24,613 nucleotides of DNA from an uncultured Eubacteriales bacterium (GCA_900542245.1 UQMQ01000015.1:1-24613); one strand, 5' to 3'; counted from the first letter of the stretch, positions 14,455 through 21,367 are shown. Made by a program: numbers and translations. The notes: generated from the letters alone by a model not told the origin.

Positions 14455-14997
14455 ATGAACTTTGACTGGACGATCCTTCAATGGATCCAAGAAAATCTGC
14501 GATGCGCAGCGCTTGACTTCCTCATGCCGAAGATCACCATGCTCGGCAATAGCGGCATGATCTGGATCGCCATCGCGCTCGTGATGCTCTGCACCAAAAA
14601 ATATCGCAAACACGGCATTGTTTTGTTAGTCGGTCTGCTCGTCGGTCTGCTTGTCGGCAACATCTGTCTCAAAAATCTGGTGGCGCGCGCACGCCCATGC
14701 TGGATCGACCCCGGCGTGCCGCTCCTAATTGGCAATCCGACGGATTACTCGTTCCCGTCCGGACATACCCTGTCGAGCGTGATCGCAGCGACCATCCTCT
14801 ATGATACTGACAAGCGCTTCGGTATCCCTGCCATCATTCTGGCTGTATTGATCGCCTTCTCCCGCCTGTACTTATATGTACATTTCCCGACCGATGTGCT
14901 GGCGGCCGCCCTACTCGGCGTACTCATCGGCAAACTCCTGCACCGCTGGCACGACGAGCGCGGCGCAGGTCCACGCATAAAAACAAACATCGAGTAA
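14455..14997 (+). CDS. PAP2-family phosphatase, probable undecaprenyl-diphosphatase
   Basis: The 180-residue membrane protein carries the three PAP2 motifs: KNLVARARP (73-81), PSGH (101-104) and SRLYLYVHFPTD (136-147). These supply the phosphate-binding and catalytic histidines. About five transmembrane helices are visible. Close relatives (BcrC type) dephosphorylate undecaprenyl pyrophosphate so the lipid carrier can be reused in wall synthesis; a phosphatidylglycerol-phosphate phosphatase is an alternative. A 12-bp tandem repeat encodes VGLLVGLLVG (about 59-68). GAGAGG precedes the ATG. The gene has its own promoter and is divergent from prfA. Confidence 0.88.
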   Translation: MNFDWTILQWIQENLRCAALDFLMPKITMLGNSGMIWIAIALVMLCTKKYRKHGIVLLVGLLVGLLVGNICLKNLVARARPCWIDPGVPLLIGNPTDYSFPSGHTLSSVIAATILYDTDKRFGIPAIILAVLIAFSRLYLYVHFPTDVLAAALLGVLIGKLLHRWHDERGAGPRIKTNIE

Positions 14998-15050
14998 AAG
15001 CATCGGGCATCACAGCTGCGGCGAGAGGCTCACTGAAATTTTCTATATTC

Positions 15051-15104
15051 CGATCAATCGTATTCTGTTTGATTATATTTTCGATCGATCACATTCTGTT
15101 TCAT
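15051..15104. repeat. Imperfect 23-bp direct repeat
   Basis: Units at 15051-15073 and 15082-15104 share 19 of 23 positions around the core ATTCTGTTT. On the minus strand the region can be read as a 16-codon frame starting ATGAAACAG (15104) behind GGGAAAGG. It is too short to call as a gene. Confidence 0.4.
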
Positions 15105-15170
15105 GGTTTGCCTTTCCCTTTGATGAGGTCAGTATAGCGGGGAAAATTAAACAAAATGGTTTTTGAACAA

Positions 15171-15222
15171 AAGAAGCAGACATGACAGCGTTTTTTGCAC
15201 GCACAGTCACGTCTGCTTTTCT
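15171..15222 (-). terminator. Terminator after the Rpn-family gene
   Basis: AAGCAGAC (15174-15181) pairs with GTCTGCTT (15211-15218), extended by TGAC/GTCA across one mismatch. On the minus strand it is followed by CTTTTGTT. It lies about 20 bp past the nuclease stop. On the plus strand the stem is followed by TTCT, so it may also stop the PAP2 transcript. Confidence 0.55.
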
Positions 15223-15241
15223 GGTTCTTTGATCTGCAGTT

Positions 15242-16240
15242 TTACAACGATTCCACCTCCGCAAGCGTAAGACCCGTTATTTTTGCAATAACATCCGAGG
15301 CGATGTGTTCTTTCTGCATGCCTTTCGCAATATCCAGCGCCGCCTTGCGTTCACCGGATTTCTCACCTTTGGTAAAACCGGATTGTTCGCCTTTGGTGAA
15401 ACCGGACTTCTCGCCTTTGGTGAAGCCGGACTTTTCACCTTTGCTGAAGCCATCTTTTTGTCCGGCGTCGTAGCCGTCCAGTCTCGAAATCTCGAGGTCT
15501 TCTTCGCGTGTCAATTCTTTGAATAACATCTCAATCAACTCCGTTCCGTAATGCTCCATGAATTCTGTGAGGACGTTTTCTTCTTGGCATTGCGCCATGA
15601 TCTGCACCATTGCGGCACTCGTCAGCTGGTCGATGTGCCCGTAACTGCGCACGATCTCCACGAAGCGGCTGTACTGCCTGAGCGTCTCACATTTTTTCAA
15701 TATCTCTGCGTTCTTCCCTGTATTAATATTATACACCTTGACGATGAGTTGTAAAGCATCTTCTTCGCGCTCTTCCTTGTCGCCGAGGTAAGCATCTGAC
15801 AGACGCAGCTCTTGATATTCCGGGATATCCTCCGGTCCGTTATATAGGACGATAAAGGCCGGTCTTGGGATGCGCAGTGTTTTTTCACGGTAAAGTTGTT
15901 TGGTGTCGATCATGCGTTTTAGCACAGTCGACATGTACAATAGGTCGCGCAGCGGCAGGTTGCCGTTGATGCTCGATTGATGTTCCACGAGTACGACGAA
16001 TCGCTTGTCCAGTACAAAGGAAACGTCGTTTTTGAGCGTGCGAAACAGGACGTCCTTGATGGTCACGATGTCGATGGCAGTATTTTCGTCATAATCAGTG
16101 TCAAAAATGGCGTTATACAGCTCGATGAGCTTCTCTTTTTCGTGAAAGACGGTGACGAAAACGGTATCCTTGTAGTTTCGTTCCAGTTCTGTTCTTCCTT
16201 GCTGTTGAAAGTTTAATTCTGCTGTTTCTGATTTTTTCAT
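15242..16240 (-). CDS. Rpn-family PD-(D/E)XK nuclease (transposase_31-like)
   Basis: The 332-residue protein resembles the Rpn (recombination-promoting nuclease) family. The nuclease core sits near the N-terminus: NYKDTVFVTVF (22-32), D72 in NDVSF, E86 and Q88 in VLVEHQSS, and a QxxxY-like Y102. Rpn proteins of E. coli cut DNA and promote RecA-independent recombination; some relatives act in phage defence. The C-terminus has four exact or near-exact octapeptides GF(T/S)KGE(K/Q)S (264-295), encoded by a 24-bp repeat. The ATG at 16240 is preferred because AAGGAG precedes it at 11 nt and the family pattern starts after it; a GTG nine codons upstream would consume that site. It has its own promoter and terminator. 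Confidence 0.82.
   Translation of the reverse strand: MKKSETAELNFQQQGRTELERNYKDTVFVTVFHEKEKLIELYNAIFDTDYDENTAIDIVTIKDVLFRTLKNDVSFVLDKRFVVLVEHQSSINGNLPLRDLLYMSTVLKRMIDTKQLYREKTLRIPRPAFIVLYNGPEDIPEYQELRLSDAYLGDKEEREEDALQLIVKVYNINTGKNAEILKKCETLRQYSRFVEIVRSYGHIDQLTSAAMVQIMAQCQEENVLTEFMEHYGTELIEMLFKELTREEDLEISRLDGYDAGQKDGFSKGEKSGFTKGEKSGFTKGEQSGFTKGEKSGERKAALDIAKGMQKEHIASDVIAKITGLTLAEVESL
15356..15451 (-). repeat. 24-bp tandem repeat inside the Rpn-family gene
   Basis: Four in-frame 24-bp units encode GF(T/S)KGE(K/Q)S. Units differ by a few silent or conservative changes. The period is a multiple of three, so copy-number change by slippage would alter tail length without breaking the frame. Confidence 0.9.
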
Positions 16241-16402
16241 TGTGTTTCCGGCTCCTTCTCTTGACACGTAGAGGGCATGGCTTCTGCAGATTCCCCTTTG
16301 CCACGCGCGTTCACGTATTTGTGGTTCATGTCTCTTATAAGCTTGGATGTGTGGATTCGCTGCAAGGTACCGCGCCGTGGTGCCTGCTTATGAGGTGGTT
16401 TC

Positions 16403-16431
16403 AATTTAGCAGAAAAGCAAGATGAAATCAA
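16403..16431 (-). promoter_or_regulatory. Promoter of the Rpn-family nuclease
   Basis: Minus-strand -35 TTGATT (16426-16431), a 17-bp spacer and -10 TAAATT (16403-16408) imply a leader of about 155 nt before the ATG at 16240. Confidence 0.5.
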
Positions 16432-16509
16432 CTATTTTTTCCAAATATGCCGTATTTTGATATTTAATTGTAAGATTTTGAACTTGAATTGCAAGTGGTC
16501 TTTTTTCAC

Positions 16510-16539
16510 TTGCGCTGCAAGGCACTTGTGTGTTACACT
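16510..16539 (+). promoter_or_regulatory. Candidate promoter of the second alcohol dehydrogenase
   Basis: -35 TTGCGC (16510-16515), an 18-bp spacer and -10 TACACT (16534-16539) point to the gene at 16671. The -35 box overlaps the 3' arm of a small hairpin. Confidence 0.4.
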
Positions 16540-16670
16540 GTGCGCAGCATGAGTTTTGCGGCAAGTTACCGCAGAGACTGCGCAAATCGTGTGCAGCCTC
16601 ACCGTACAGTATCGGTTTCGCAACAAATACAGGCGGCGCGTATGCCGCAGAGCAGAAAGGAATGGATCAT

Positions 16671-17858
16671 ATGAACAATTTTAATCTCTTCACCCCAACA
16701 AAAGTCGTCTTTGGGAAAGATACCGAGAGCCAGACCGGTGCGCTCGTCAAGGCGTTCGGCGGTCAAAAAGTGCTGCTGCACTACGGCAGCGGCAGCGTGG
16801 TACGTTCCGGGCTTTTGGACAAAATCAAGGCATCGCTGCAGGCAGAGGGCATCGCCTTTACAGAATTGGGCGGCGCAGTGCCGAACCCGCGTCTGGCCCT
16901 GGTATATGAGGGCATCGCGTTGGGGCAAAAAGAAGGTGTGGACTTCGTGCTTGCTGTCGGCGGCGGCAGCGCCATCGACTCCGCGAAAGCGATCGCCTAT
17001 GGACTCGCCGAGCCGGAGCAGGATGTCTGGGATCTTTATGAGCACACGCGCACCGCGAAAGCCTGCCTGCCGATTGGCGTTGTCCTGACCTTATCCGCAA
17101 CAGGCAGTGAGATGAGCGATTCCTCCGTCATCACCAAAGAGGAAGAAAACAAGAAGCGCGGCTACAATTCTGATCTGTGCAGACCTCGTTTTGCGGTGAT
17201 GAATCCGGCATTGACCATGACGCTGCCGGATTACCAGACTGCCTGCGGCTGTACCGATATTATGATGCACACGCTGGAACGCTATTTTACCAACGATGGA
17301 CACATGGAGATCACCGACGGTATTGCAGAAGCAGTGCTGCGCACAGTCATGAAAAATGCGGTAATCCTGCGCGACGATCCGCAGAATTATGACGCACGAG
17401 CCGAAGTGATGTGGGCAGGCAGCCTTTCACACAACGGTCTGACCGGCTGTGGCATTCAGGCCTCCGATTTCGCTTCCCACGCACTGGAGCACGAGATCGG
17501 CGGCGTTTATGATGTCGCCCACGGCGCGGGACTTGCTGCCATCTGGGGCAGTTGGGCGCGCTATGTCTGTGATAGCTGCAAGGACCGCTTTTATCAGTTT
17601 GCCGTCAATGTCATGGAAGTCACACCGTCCGACGACATCGATACAGTCATCCGCACAGGCATCGAAAAGCTGGAGGCGTTTTTCCGCTCCATCCACATGC
17701 CGACCTCACTGAAAGCACTCGGCATCGCGCCGTCTGATGCGATCCTGCGCGAAATGGCACACAATTGCGCCATCGCCAGCGGCGGCAAAAAAGGCAGCGC
17801 CAAGGTGCTCTACGAAGAGGACATGTATCAGATCTACAAGGCTGCAAACGAGCGATAA
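16671..17858 (+). CDS. Iron-containing alcohol dehydrogenase, YqhD/BdhA type
   Basis: The 395-residue protein belongs to the butanol-dehydrogenase/YqhD branch of Fe-ADHs. GGGSAIDSAKAIA (97-109) and LSATGSEMS (141-149) form the coenzyme site. Metal ligands are D196, H200, H270 and H284, with family spacing. YqhD and BdhA reduce a range of aldehydes with NADPH or NADH, so a role in butanol or ethanol formation or in aldehyde detoxification is plausible. The ATG at 16671 is chosen by homology (NNFNLFTPTKVVFG) and by AAAGGA nine bases upstream; an upstream extension to 16530 reads through the leader hairpins. It is only distantly similar to the dehydrogenase at 4430, so the two are not a recent duplication. 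Confidence 0.93.
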   Translation: MNNFNLFTPTKVVFGKDTESQTGALVKAFGGQKVLLHYGSGSVVRSGLLDKIKASLQAEGIAFTELGGAVPNPRLALVYEGIALGQKEGVDFVLAVGGGSAIDSAKAIAYGLAEPEQDVWDLYEHTRTAKACLPIGVVLTLSATGSEMSDSSVITKEEENKKRGYNSDLCRPRFAVMNPALTMTLPDYQTACGCTDIMMHTLERYFTNDGHMEITDGIAEAVLRTVMKNAVILRDDPQNYDARAEVMWAGSLSHNGLTGCGIQASDFASHALEHEIGGVYDVAHGAGLAAIWGSWARYVCDSCKDRFYQFAVNVMEVTPSDDIDTVIRTGIEKLEAFFRSIHMPTSLKALGIAPSDAILREMAHNCAIASGGKKGSAKVLYEEDMYQIYKAANER

Positions 17859-17884
17859 ACACGTACGGTCATATAGGATCCGAG

Positions 17885-17934
17885 AAAAAACTGCGGAGCG
17901 TTCCGGCATCTCAAGCCGGATCACCCCGCAGTTT
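17885..17934. terminator. Bidirectional terminator between convergent genes
   Basis: Outer arms AAACTGCGG and CCGCAGTTT (17888-17896 and 17926-17934) surround inner arms TCCGGC/GCCGGA. The minus strand continues into a run of six T, making a strong terminator for the lipid kinase. The plus strand continues CGCGTTT, a weaker stop for the dehydrogenase. Confidence 0.8.
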
Positions 17935-18002
17935 CGCGTTTCCCGTATTTTGAGGCTGCACGCCTGACCTCATCGCACAGCGCGTTCATGCTGCCGTCTG
18001 TT

Positions 18003-18980
18003 TCACCTGTTCTCTCCCGTTTCATCGGGTTTTCTCTCCGCTGCAGGTAGCAGCAGACGAAACGCCCGCGGCACCACCTCGAATTCGATACGTCCGGCAT
18101 CGACGATCTCGCCGTCCGTACACAGGCGCATCGCGCCTTGCCGCGGTGTGATCACCGCGCGGCGGCACTGTCTGGCAAAAATAATCTTTTCAATGCCCGG
18201 AAGCTGCATATGCGTACCCTTGGAATAAGCCGGAAACTTTGACAAAAACTCCCGTCTGCTGACATTGTAAATTATATTCACATCCATCAAACCGTCATCG
18301 AGACGTGCGGTTGGTGCACTCTTGACACCGCCGCCGCAGAACGAGCCGTTCGCCAGCGCCGTCAGTAGCACCGGACCATCCTCATAGACCTCGCCGTCCA
18401 GCTCCACACGCAGATCTGCGCCCTTTTTCCTGACCAAAATGCAGAGCACCGCCATCAGGTACGCCATGCTGCCCGCAAGCAATGGATAGGTCTTGAGCTT
18501 CGCAGTCAGATCGACGACGTTGCAGTCAAAACCGATGTTGAACATATTCGCGCAGTACCGCGTCTGCACGCGCCCATCGAGCATTCCGCTGTAGCGAATC
18601 GCGTCGCAGTCCATCACCGTCCCGGTCAGTTGCGCCTCAATATCCAGAAAATCCCCCGCCTCCGGGAAATTCCTGCAAAAATCATTGCCTGTACCGATCG
18701 GCACCACGCCGATCACGACATGCGCGTGATGCATCGCACCGTTCAGCACCTCATTCAGCGTGCCGTCACCTCCGCATGCGATGATGCGCGTTTCCTCGCC
18801 CCGCGCCTCTGCCTCCTGGGCGAGCTGCGCAGCTAAAATTTCTCCGTCCCCACTACCCTGTGTGCTGTATATCTCGACCGGTACCCTGGTCTTCTCTGAT
18901 GCGGCTTCGATCTCCGCGATAAATTTTTCTCTGCCCTGTCCCTTACCCGCTTTGGGATTTACAATGAACACTGTTCTCAT
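18003..18980 (-). CDS. Diacylglycerol kinase-like lipid kinase (YegS/DgkB family)
   Basis: The 325-residue protein matches soluble lipid kinases of the DAGK catalytic family. It has VNPKAGKGQG (7-16), the nucleotide motif CGGDGTLNEV (69-78) and PIGTGNDF (94-101). A C-terminal beta-rich domain with GGGVKSAPTARLDDG follows. Known members phosphorylate diacylglycerol, recycling it after lipoteichoic acid synthesis, or related lipids. The ATG at 18980 is supported by GGAG seven bases before it and by the typical MRTVFIVNP start; 12 upstream codons in frame lack support. It has a good promoter at 19066-19094 and a strong terminator. Confidence 0.9.
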   Translation of the reverse strand: MRTVFIVNPKAGKGQGREKFIAEIEAASEKTRVPVEIYSTQGSGDGEILAAQLAQEAEARGEETRIIACGGDGTLNEVLNGAMHHAHVVIGVVPIGTGNDFCRNFPEAGDFLDIEAQLTGTVMDCDAIRYSGMLDGRVQTRYCANMFNIGFDCNVVDLTAKLKTYPLLAGSMAYLMAVLCILVRKKGADLRVELDGEVYEDGPVLLTALANGSFCGGGVKSAPTARLDDGLMDVNIIYNVSRREFLSKFPAYSKGTHMQLPGIEKIIFARQCRRAVITPRQGAMRLCTDGEIVDAGRIEFEVVPRAFRLLLPAAERKPDETGENR

Positions 18981-19065
18981 AGCTGGTCTCCGTCTGTGCC
19001 AAAATCCGTCCCTCACTTGCAGCGACAGGCGTTTTCGCCGCGCCGCAAACGAGTGTTATCTTATT

Positions 19066-19094
19066 ATTTTAGAGGTTTTTGCGCGATAAATCAA
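19066..19094 (-). promoter_or_regulatory. Promoter of the lipid kinase
   Basis: Minus-strand -35 TTGATT (19089-19094), a 17-bp spacer and -10 TAAAAT (19066-19071). The leader is about 80 nt. Confidence 0.6.
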
Positions 19095-19118
19095 TCTTTG
19101 CGCACTTTGCCGTTCCGT

Positions 19119-19138
19119 TTCTTAACACTTTCTTAACG
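19119..19138. promoter_or_regulatory. Direct-repeat operator candidate (PhoP-box-like)
   Basis: TTAACA (19122-19127) and TTAACG (19133-19138) are repeated at an 11-bp period, within two copies of TTTCTTAAC. This spacing and sequence resemble the PhoP box described in Bacillus (TTAACA, five bases, TTAACA). It lies 27 bp upstream of the lipid kinase -35 box. Assignment is by similarity only. Confidence 0.35.
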
Positions 19139-19340
19139 AAATGCATGCGCCTTGCATATCACCCTGCACCCCGCTGCGCAGACAGATCGATGCGCAGACC
19201 CTGCATGTGACATGCCTGACAGACTGATTGACTGCCCCGCACCTTGCTGTGCGCCGCAATTTTCTCTGGTAATTTTGTCCGTTTTCGGGTATACTGTTTC
19301 TTAGGGAACACACGTTTCAAAAAAATTTCAGGAGGTCAAA

Positions 19341-20450
19341 ATGGATCCGAGAGTCAAAGAATTATCTGCCCTGCTTACAGGTTATTCCTGCGCACTCAAG
19401 CCGGGCGAAAAGGTATTGATCGATTATGAGGGCGAATGCAGCAAGCCGTTGGTGCGGCAGCTGATCAAGGATGCCTACAAACTGGGCGCCCGTCCTTATG
19501 TCAACCACCGCGACAGTCAGCTTCTGCGTGAAATGCTGCTAGGTGCGGACGAGGAGCAGGTCTCGTATTTGAACGATTACCAATTACATCAAATGAAAGG
19601 CATGGATGCCTACATTGCTGTACGAGGCAGCGACAATACATCGGAATTAAGCGATATTCCTATCGAAACCTTAAATATGTATGAACGACTGACCGCGCCG
19701 ACACTGGACTGGCGTGTCAACCGCACCAAGTGGGTCGTGCTGCGCTATCCGAATCCTTCGATGGCACAGCTGGCAAGCAAATCGCAGGAAGCGTTTGAGG
19801 AATTTTTCTTCAATGTCTGCACACTGGACTACAACAAAATGAGTAAAGCGATGGATCCGCTGGTCGATCTCATGCAGCGCACGGACAAGGTGCGTCTGGT
19901 CGGTCCGGACACCGATCTGACCTTCTCCATCAAGGGCATTCCGGCAGTCAAATGCGACGGACGCTGCAACATTCCGGACGGCGAAGTCTACACCGCTCCG
20001 GTCAAAGAATCGATGAACGGCGTGATCGCCTACAATACCTTCAGCGAGGAACAGGGCTTCACCTACGAAAATATCCGTTTCGAGGTCAAGGACGGCAAGA
20101 TCATCAAGGCGACCGCCAACGATACCGCACGCATCAACGCACTGCTGGATACCGATGCGGGCGCGCGCTATTTCGGCGAATTTGCCATCGGCGTCAATCC
20201 TTATGTGCTGCACCCGATGAAGGACACGCTGTTTGATGAGAAAATCTGCGGCAGCTTCCACTTGACGCCGGGTATGGCATACGAGGACGCATGCAACGGC
20301 AACAAGTCTGCTGTCCACTGGGATCTGGTGATGATTCAGCGTCCGGAATACGGCGGCGGCGAAATCTATTTCGATGATGTGCTGATCCGCAAGGACGGTC
20401 TGTTCGTCATCGACGAGCTCAAGTGCCTGAATCCGGAGAATCTGAAATAA
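19341..20450 (+). CDS. M29-family metalloaminopeptidase
   Basis: The 369-residue protein is a peptidase of family M29 (AmpS/AmpT/PepS). Zinc ligands are visible in the expected order: E215 (IPDGEV), E280 (YFGEFAIG), H307 (GSFHLTPG), H326 and D328 (AVHWDLV). Their relative spacing tracks that of Thermus aminopeptidase T, with shorter loops near the C-terminus. It should remove N-terminal amino acids from peptides in the cytoplasm. The length is slightly shorter than the roughly 410 residues common in the family. A textbook AGGAGGTCAAA precedes the ATG. A hairpin at 20502-20536 follows the gene. Confidence 0.92.
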   Translation: MDPRVKELSALLTGYSCALKPGEKVLIDYEGECSKPLVRQLIKDAYKLGARPYVNHRDSQLLREMLLGADEEQVSYLNDYQLHQMKGMDAYIAVRGSDNTSELSDIPIETLNMYERLTAPTLDWRVNRTKWVVLRYPNPSMAQLASKSQEAFEEFFFNVCTLDYNKMSKAMDPLVDLMQRTDKVRLVGPDTDLTFSIKGIPAVKCDGRCNIPDGEVYTAPVKESMNGVIAYNTFSEEQGFTYENIRFEVKDGKIIKATANDTARINALLDTDAGARYFGEFAIGVNPYVLHPMKDTLFDEKICGSFHLTPGMAYEDACNGNKSAVHWDLVMIQRPEYGGGEIYFDDVLIRKDGLFVIDELKCLNPENLK

Positions 20451-20501
20451 GCAGGGTATGCGAGAAGTAGCCAGACAATAAGATGTATGCACGGCGATAT
20501 C

Positions 20502-20536
20502 GGTCGGCGCGGGGCAAAGAAGGCTCCCTGCCGACC
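20502..20536 (+). terminator. Possible terminator after the M29 peptidase gene
   Basis: GGTCGGC (20502-20508) pairs with GCCGACC (20530-20536), with extra CGGG/CCC pairing inside. It is followed only by GTTTCG, so the U tract is poor. Confidence 0.45.
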
Positions 20537-20591
20537 GTTTCGTCCGTACGACGCTTTTGTCGGCGCTTTGCCAAAAATTTTTCGTGCATAC

Positions 20592-20620
20592 TTGAATTTT
20601 ACAAAAAGATATGGTATGAT
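20592..20620 (+). promoter_or_regulatory. Promoter of tRNA-Ser
   Basis: -35 TTGAAT (20592-20597), a 17-bp spacer and -10 TATGAT (20615-20620), pointing to the tRNA at 20702. Confidence 0.65.
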
Positions 20621-20661
20621 GGATAAAGATTTGCGCCGCAAGGTGCTTTTGTCGTCATGCC

Positions 20662-20686
20662 GGAAATATCGCTGAGCAATATTTCC
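20662..20686 (+). other. Hairpin in the tRNA-Ser 5' leader
   Basis: GGAAATAT (20662-20669) and ATATTTCC (20679-20686) form an 8-bp stem with a 9-nt loop. It ends 15 nt before the mature tRNA 5' end, comparable to the hairpin before tRNA-Leu. Confidence 0.5.
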
Positions 20687-20701
20687 TACATAATCGGATA
20701 T

Positions 20702-20790
20702 GGAAGCGTATCGAAGTGGTCATAACGAGCCGCACTCGAAATGCGGTTGTCCGCAAGGGCACGTGGGTTCGAATCCCACCGCTTCCGCCA
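20702..20790 (+). tRNA. tRNA-Ser (anticodon CGA)
   Basis: The acceptor stem is GGAAGCG/CGCTTCC, followed by discriminator G and an encoded CCA. The anticodon stem is CCGCA/TGCGG around loop CTCGAAA, giving CGA. A long variable arm (GTCC/GGGC region) and the T arm GTGGG-TTCGAAT-CCCAC are intact. The long variable arm and the G discriminator fit serine. The A+T-rich Fic region begins a few hundred bases downstream. Confidence 0.96.
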
Positions 20791-20832
20791 AAAAGTCCAG
20801 TAGCCAAGCGGTTTTCTGGACTTTTCTTTTTT
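20790..20832 (+). terminator. Terminator after tRNA-Ser
   Basis: AAAAGTCCAG (20791-20800) pairs with CTGGACTTTT (20816-20825), followed by CTTTTTTC. It begins immediately after the CCA end. Confidence 0.85.
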
Positions 20833-20984
20833 CTCCGCTTTCGCAAAAACGGCTTAAATTTCAGGAATCCTTAAAAAAAGGAAGCGAGGATGCTTTGTAT
20901 GCTATACTCACTTTCAACGAATCAGCACAAGATACAATGACTATTCTACACTTTTAGCTCTTGCCTTGCGGTAGCTATTTAAAG

Positions 20985-21016
20985 AAAAAGCCCATAAAAT
21001 CAATGATTTAGGGCTT
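20985..21016 (-). terminator. Orphan minus-strand terminator
   Basis: AAGCCC (20988-20993) pairs with GGGCTT (21011-21016), with inner AAAT/ATTT. On the minus strand the stem is followed by TTTCTTT. No minus-strand gene is supported just upstream, so the transcript it would end is unknown. Confidence 0.45.
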
Positions 21017-21088
21017 GACATTGTAAGAAAGCAATTATGGCACTAACTTCTGCGACCGCATTGCAGAGGGTGAAACCCGCAATAATCA

Positions 21089-21117
21089 TTGCTTTTAAGC
21101 GTTCTGTGTGATATGCT
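21089..21117 (+). promoter_or_regulatory. Promoter of the HTH-Fic-Fic cluster
   Basis: -35 TTGCTT (21089-21094), a 17-bp spacer and -10 TATGCT (21112-21117). Predicted start near 21124, about 36 nt before the presumed HTH start codon. Confidence 0.6.
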
Positions 21118-21159
21118 AGATTTGTATAATTGCAACGATCTGAAAGCGAGGAAAATCTA

Positions 21160-21347
21160 ATAGATTCTAACATCGAGCGCTGGTACTCAATGAAAGAAAT
21201 TTGCGAATATCTTGGCGTCAGTCGTGACACCGTACTTGATTGGATAGAAAAAAGAAATATGCCCGCAGCAAAATCGGACGCCTTTGGAAATTCAAAGTCA
21301 GCGAAATTGACGCTTGGATGAAATCCGGTATTGCAGCGGATAAATAA
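21160..21347 (+). pseudogene. HTH_17 (excisionase-type) DNA-binding protein, broken
   Basis: Read across one frameshift, this encodes a small MerR/excisionase-type helix-turn-helix protein of about 61 codons. The first frame gives WYSMKEICEYLGVSRDTV and WIEKRNMPAAK. After the run of four A at 21270-21273 the homologous reading continues in the -1 frame as IGRLWKFKVSEIDAWMKSG to a TAA at 21345. One missing A explains this. The expected start codon, seven bases after GAGGA, is ATA instead of ATG. Two independent lesions suggest decay, though slippage on the A run and an internal ATG at 21190 leave some chance of expression. The stop is 20 bp before the Fic ATG. In similar loci such a protein is the likely cluster regulator; that role is inferred. 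Confidence 0.75.
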
Positions 21348-21367
21348 TCAAATTTCGGAGGTGCAAT

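Larger units (their letters stand above)
16241..16670. other. Divergent intergenic region, Rpn nuclease and alcohol dehydrogenase
   Basis: No gene is supported in these 430 bp. The region holds a promoter for each flanking gene and the hairpin GCAAGTG/CACTTGC around 16492-16515. It also holds a structured plus-strand leader with outer arms TGCGCAG (16541-16547) and CTGCGCA (16578-16584) and inner arms TGCGG/CCGCA (16557-16561 and 16569-16573). Short open frames on both strands lack ribosome binding sites. Confidence 0.6.
18981..19340. other. Divergent intergenic region, lipid kinase and M29 peptidase
   Basis: No gene is supported. It contains the lipid kinase promoter, a TTAACA/TTAACG direct repeat and a lone -10-like TATACT (19290-19295) for the peptidase without a good -35 partner. 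It also contains two copies of TGCGCAGAC and a small GCATG/CATGC hairpin, for which I see no function. Confidence 0.6.
20833..21159. other. Non-coding stretch at the start of the A+T-rich island
   Basis: No gene is supported. It contains a hairpin at 20985-21016 and a promoter for the Fic cluster at 21089-21117. A 76-codon minus-strand frame (21000-21230) overlaps the HTH gene and has no family features. Base composition turns A+T-rich here. Confidence 0.5.

Noticed and set aside
15356..15451. CRISPR-like array of 24-bp repeats
   Set aside because: Units are directly adjacent with no spacers and encode an in-frame octapeptide inside the Rpn gene.
16364..16392. T-box-like GGTACCGCG near the Rpn nuclease leader
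   Set aside because: The conserved TGG before ACCGCG is missing, no specifier stem or terminator follows, and the plus-strand gene downstream is an alcohol dehydrogenase.
20487..20675. 62-codon plus-strand frame between the M29 gene and tRNA-Ser
   Set aside because: It spans a hairpin, the tRNA promoter and the leader hairpin, and has no ribosome binding site or recognisable domain.
21000..21230. 76-codon minus-strand frame ending at the orphan terminator
   Set aside because: It is antisense to the HTH gene, lacks a ribosome binding site and shows no family features, though an RNA here cannot be excluded.
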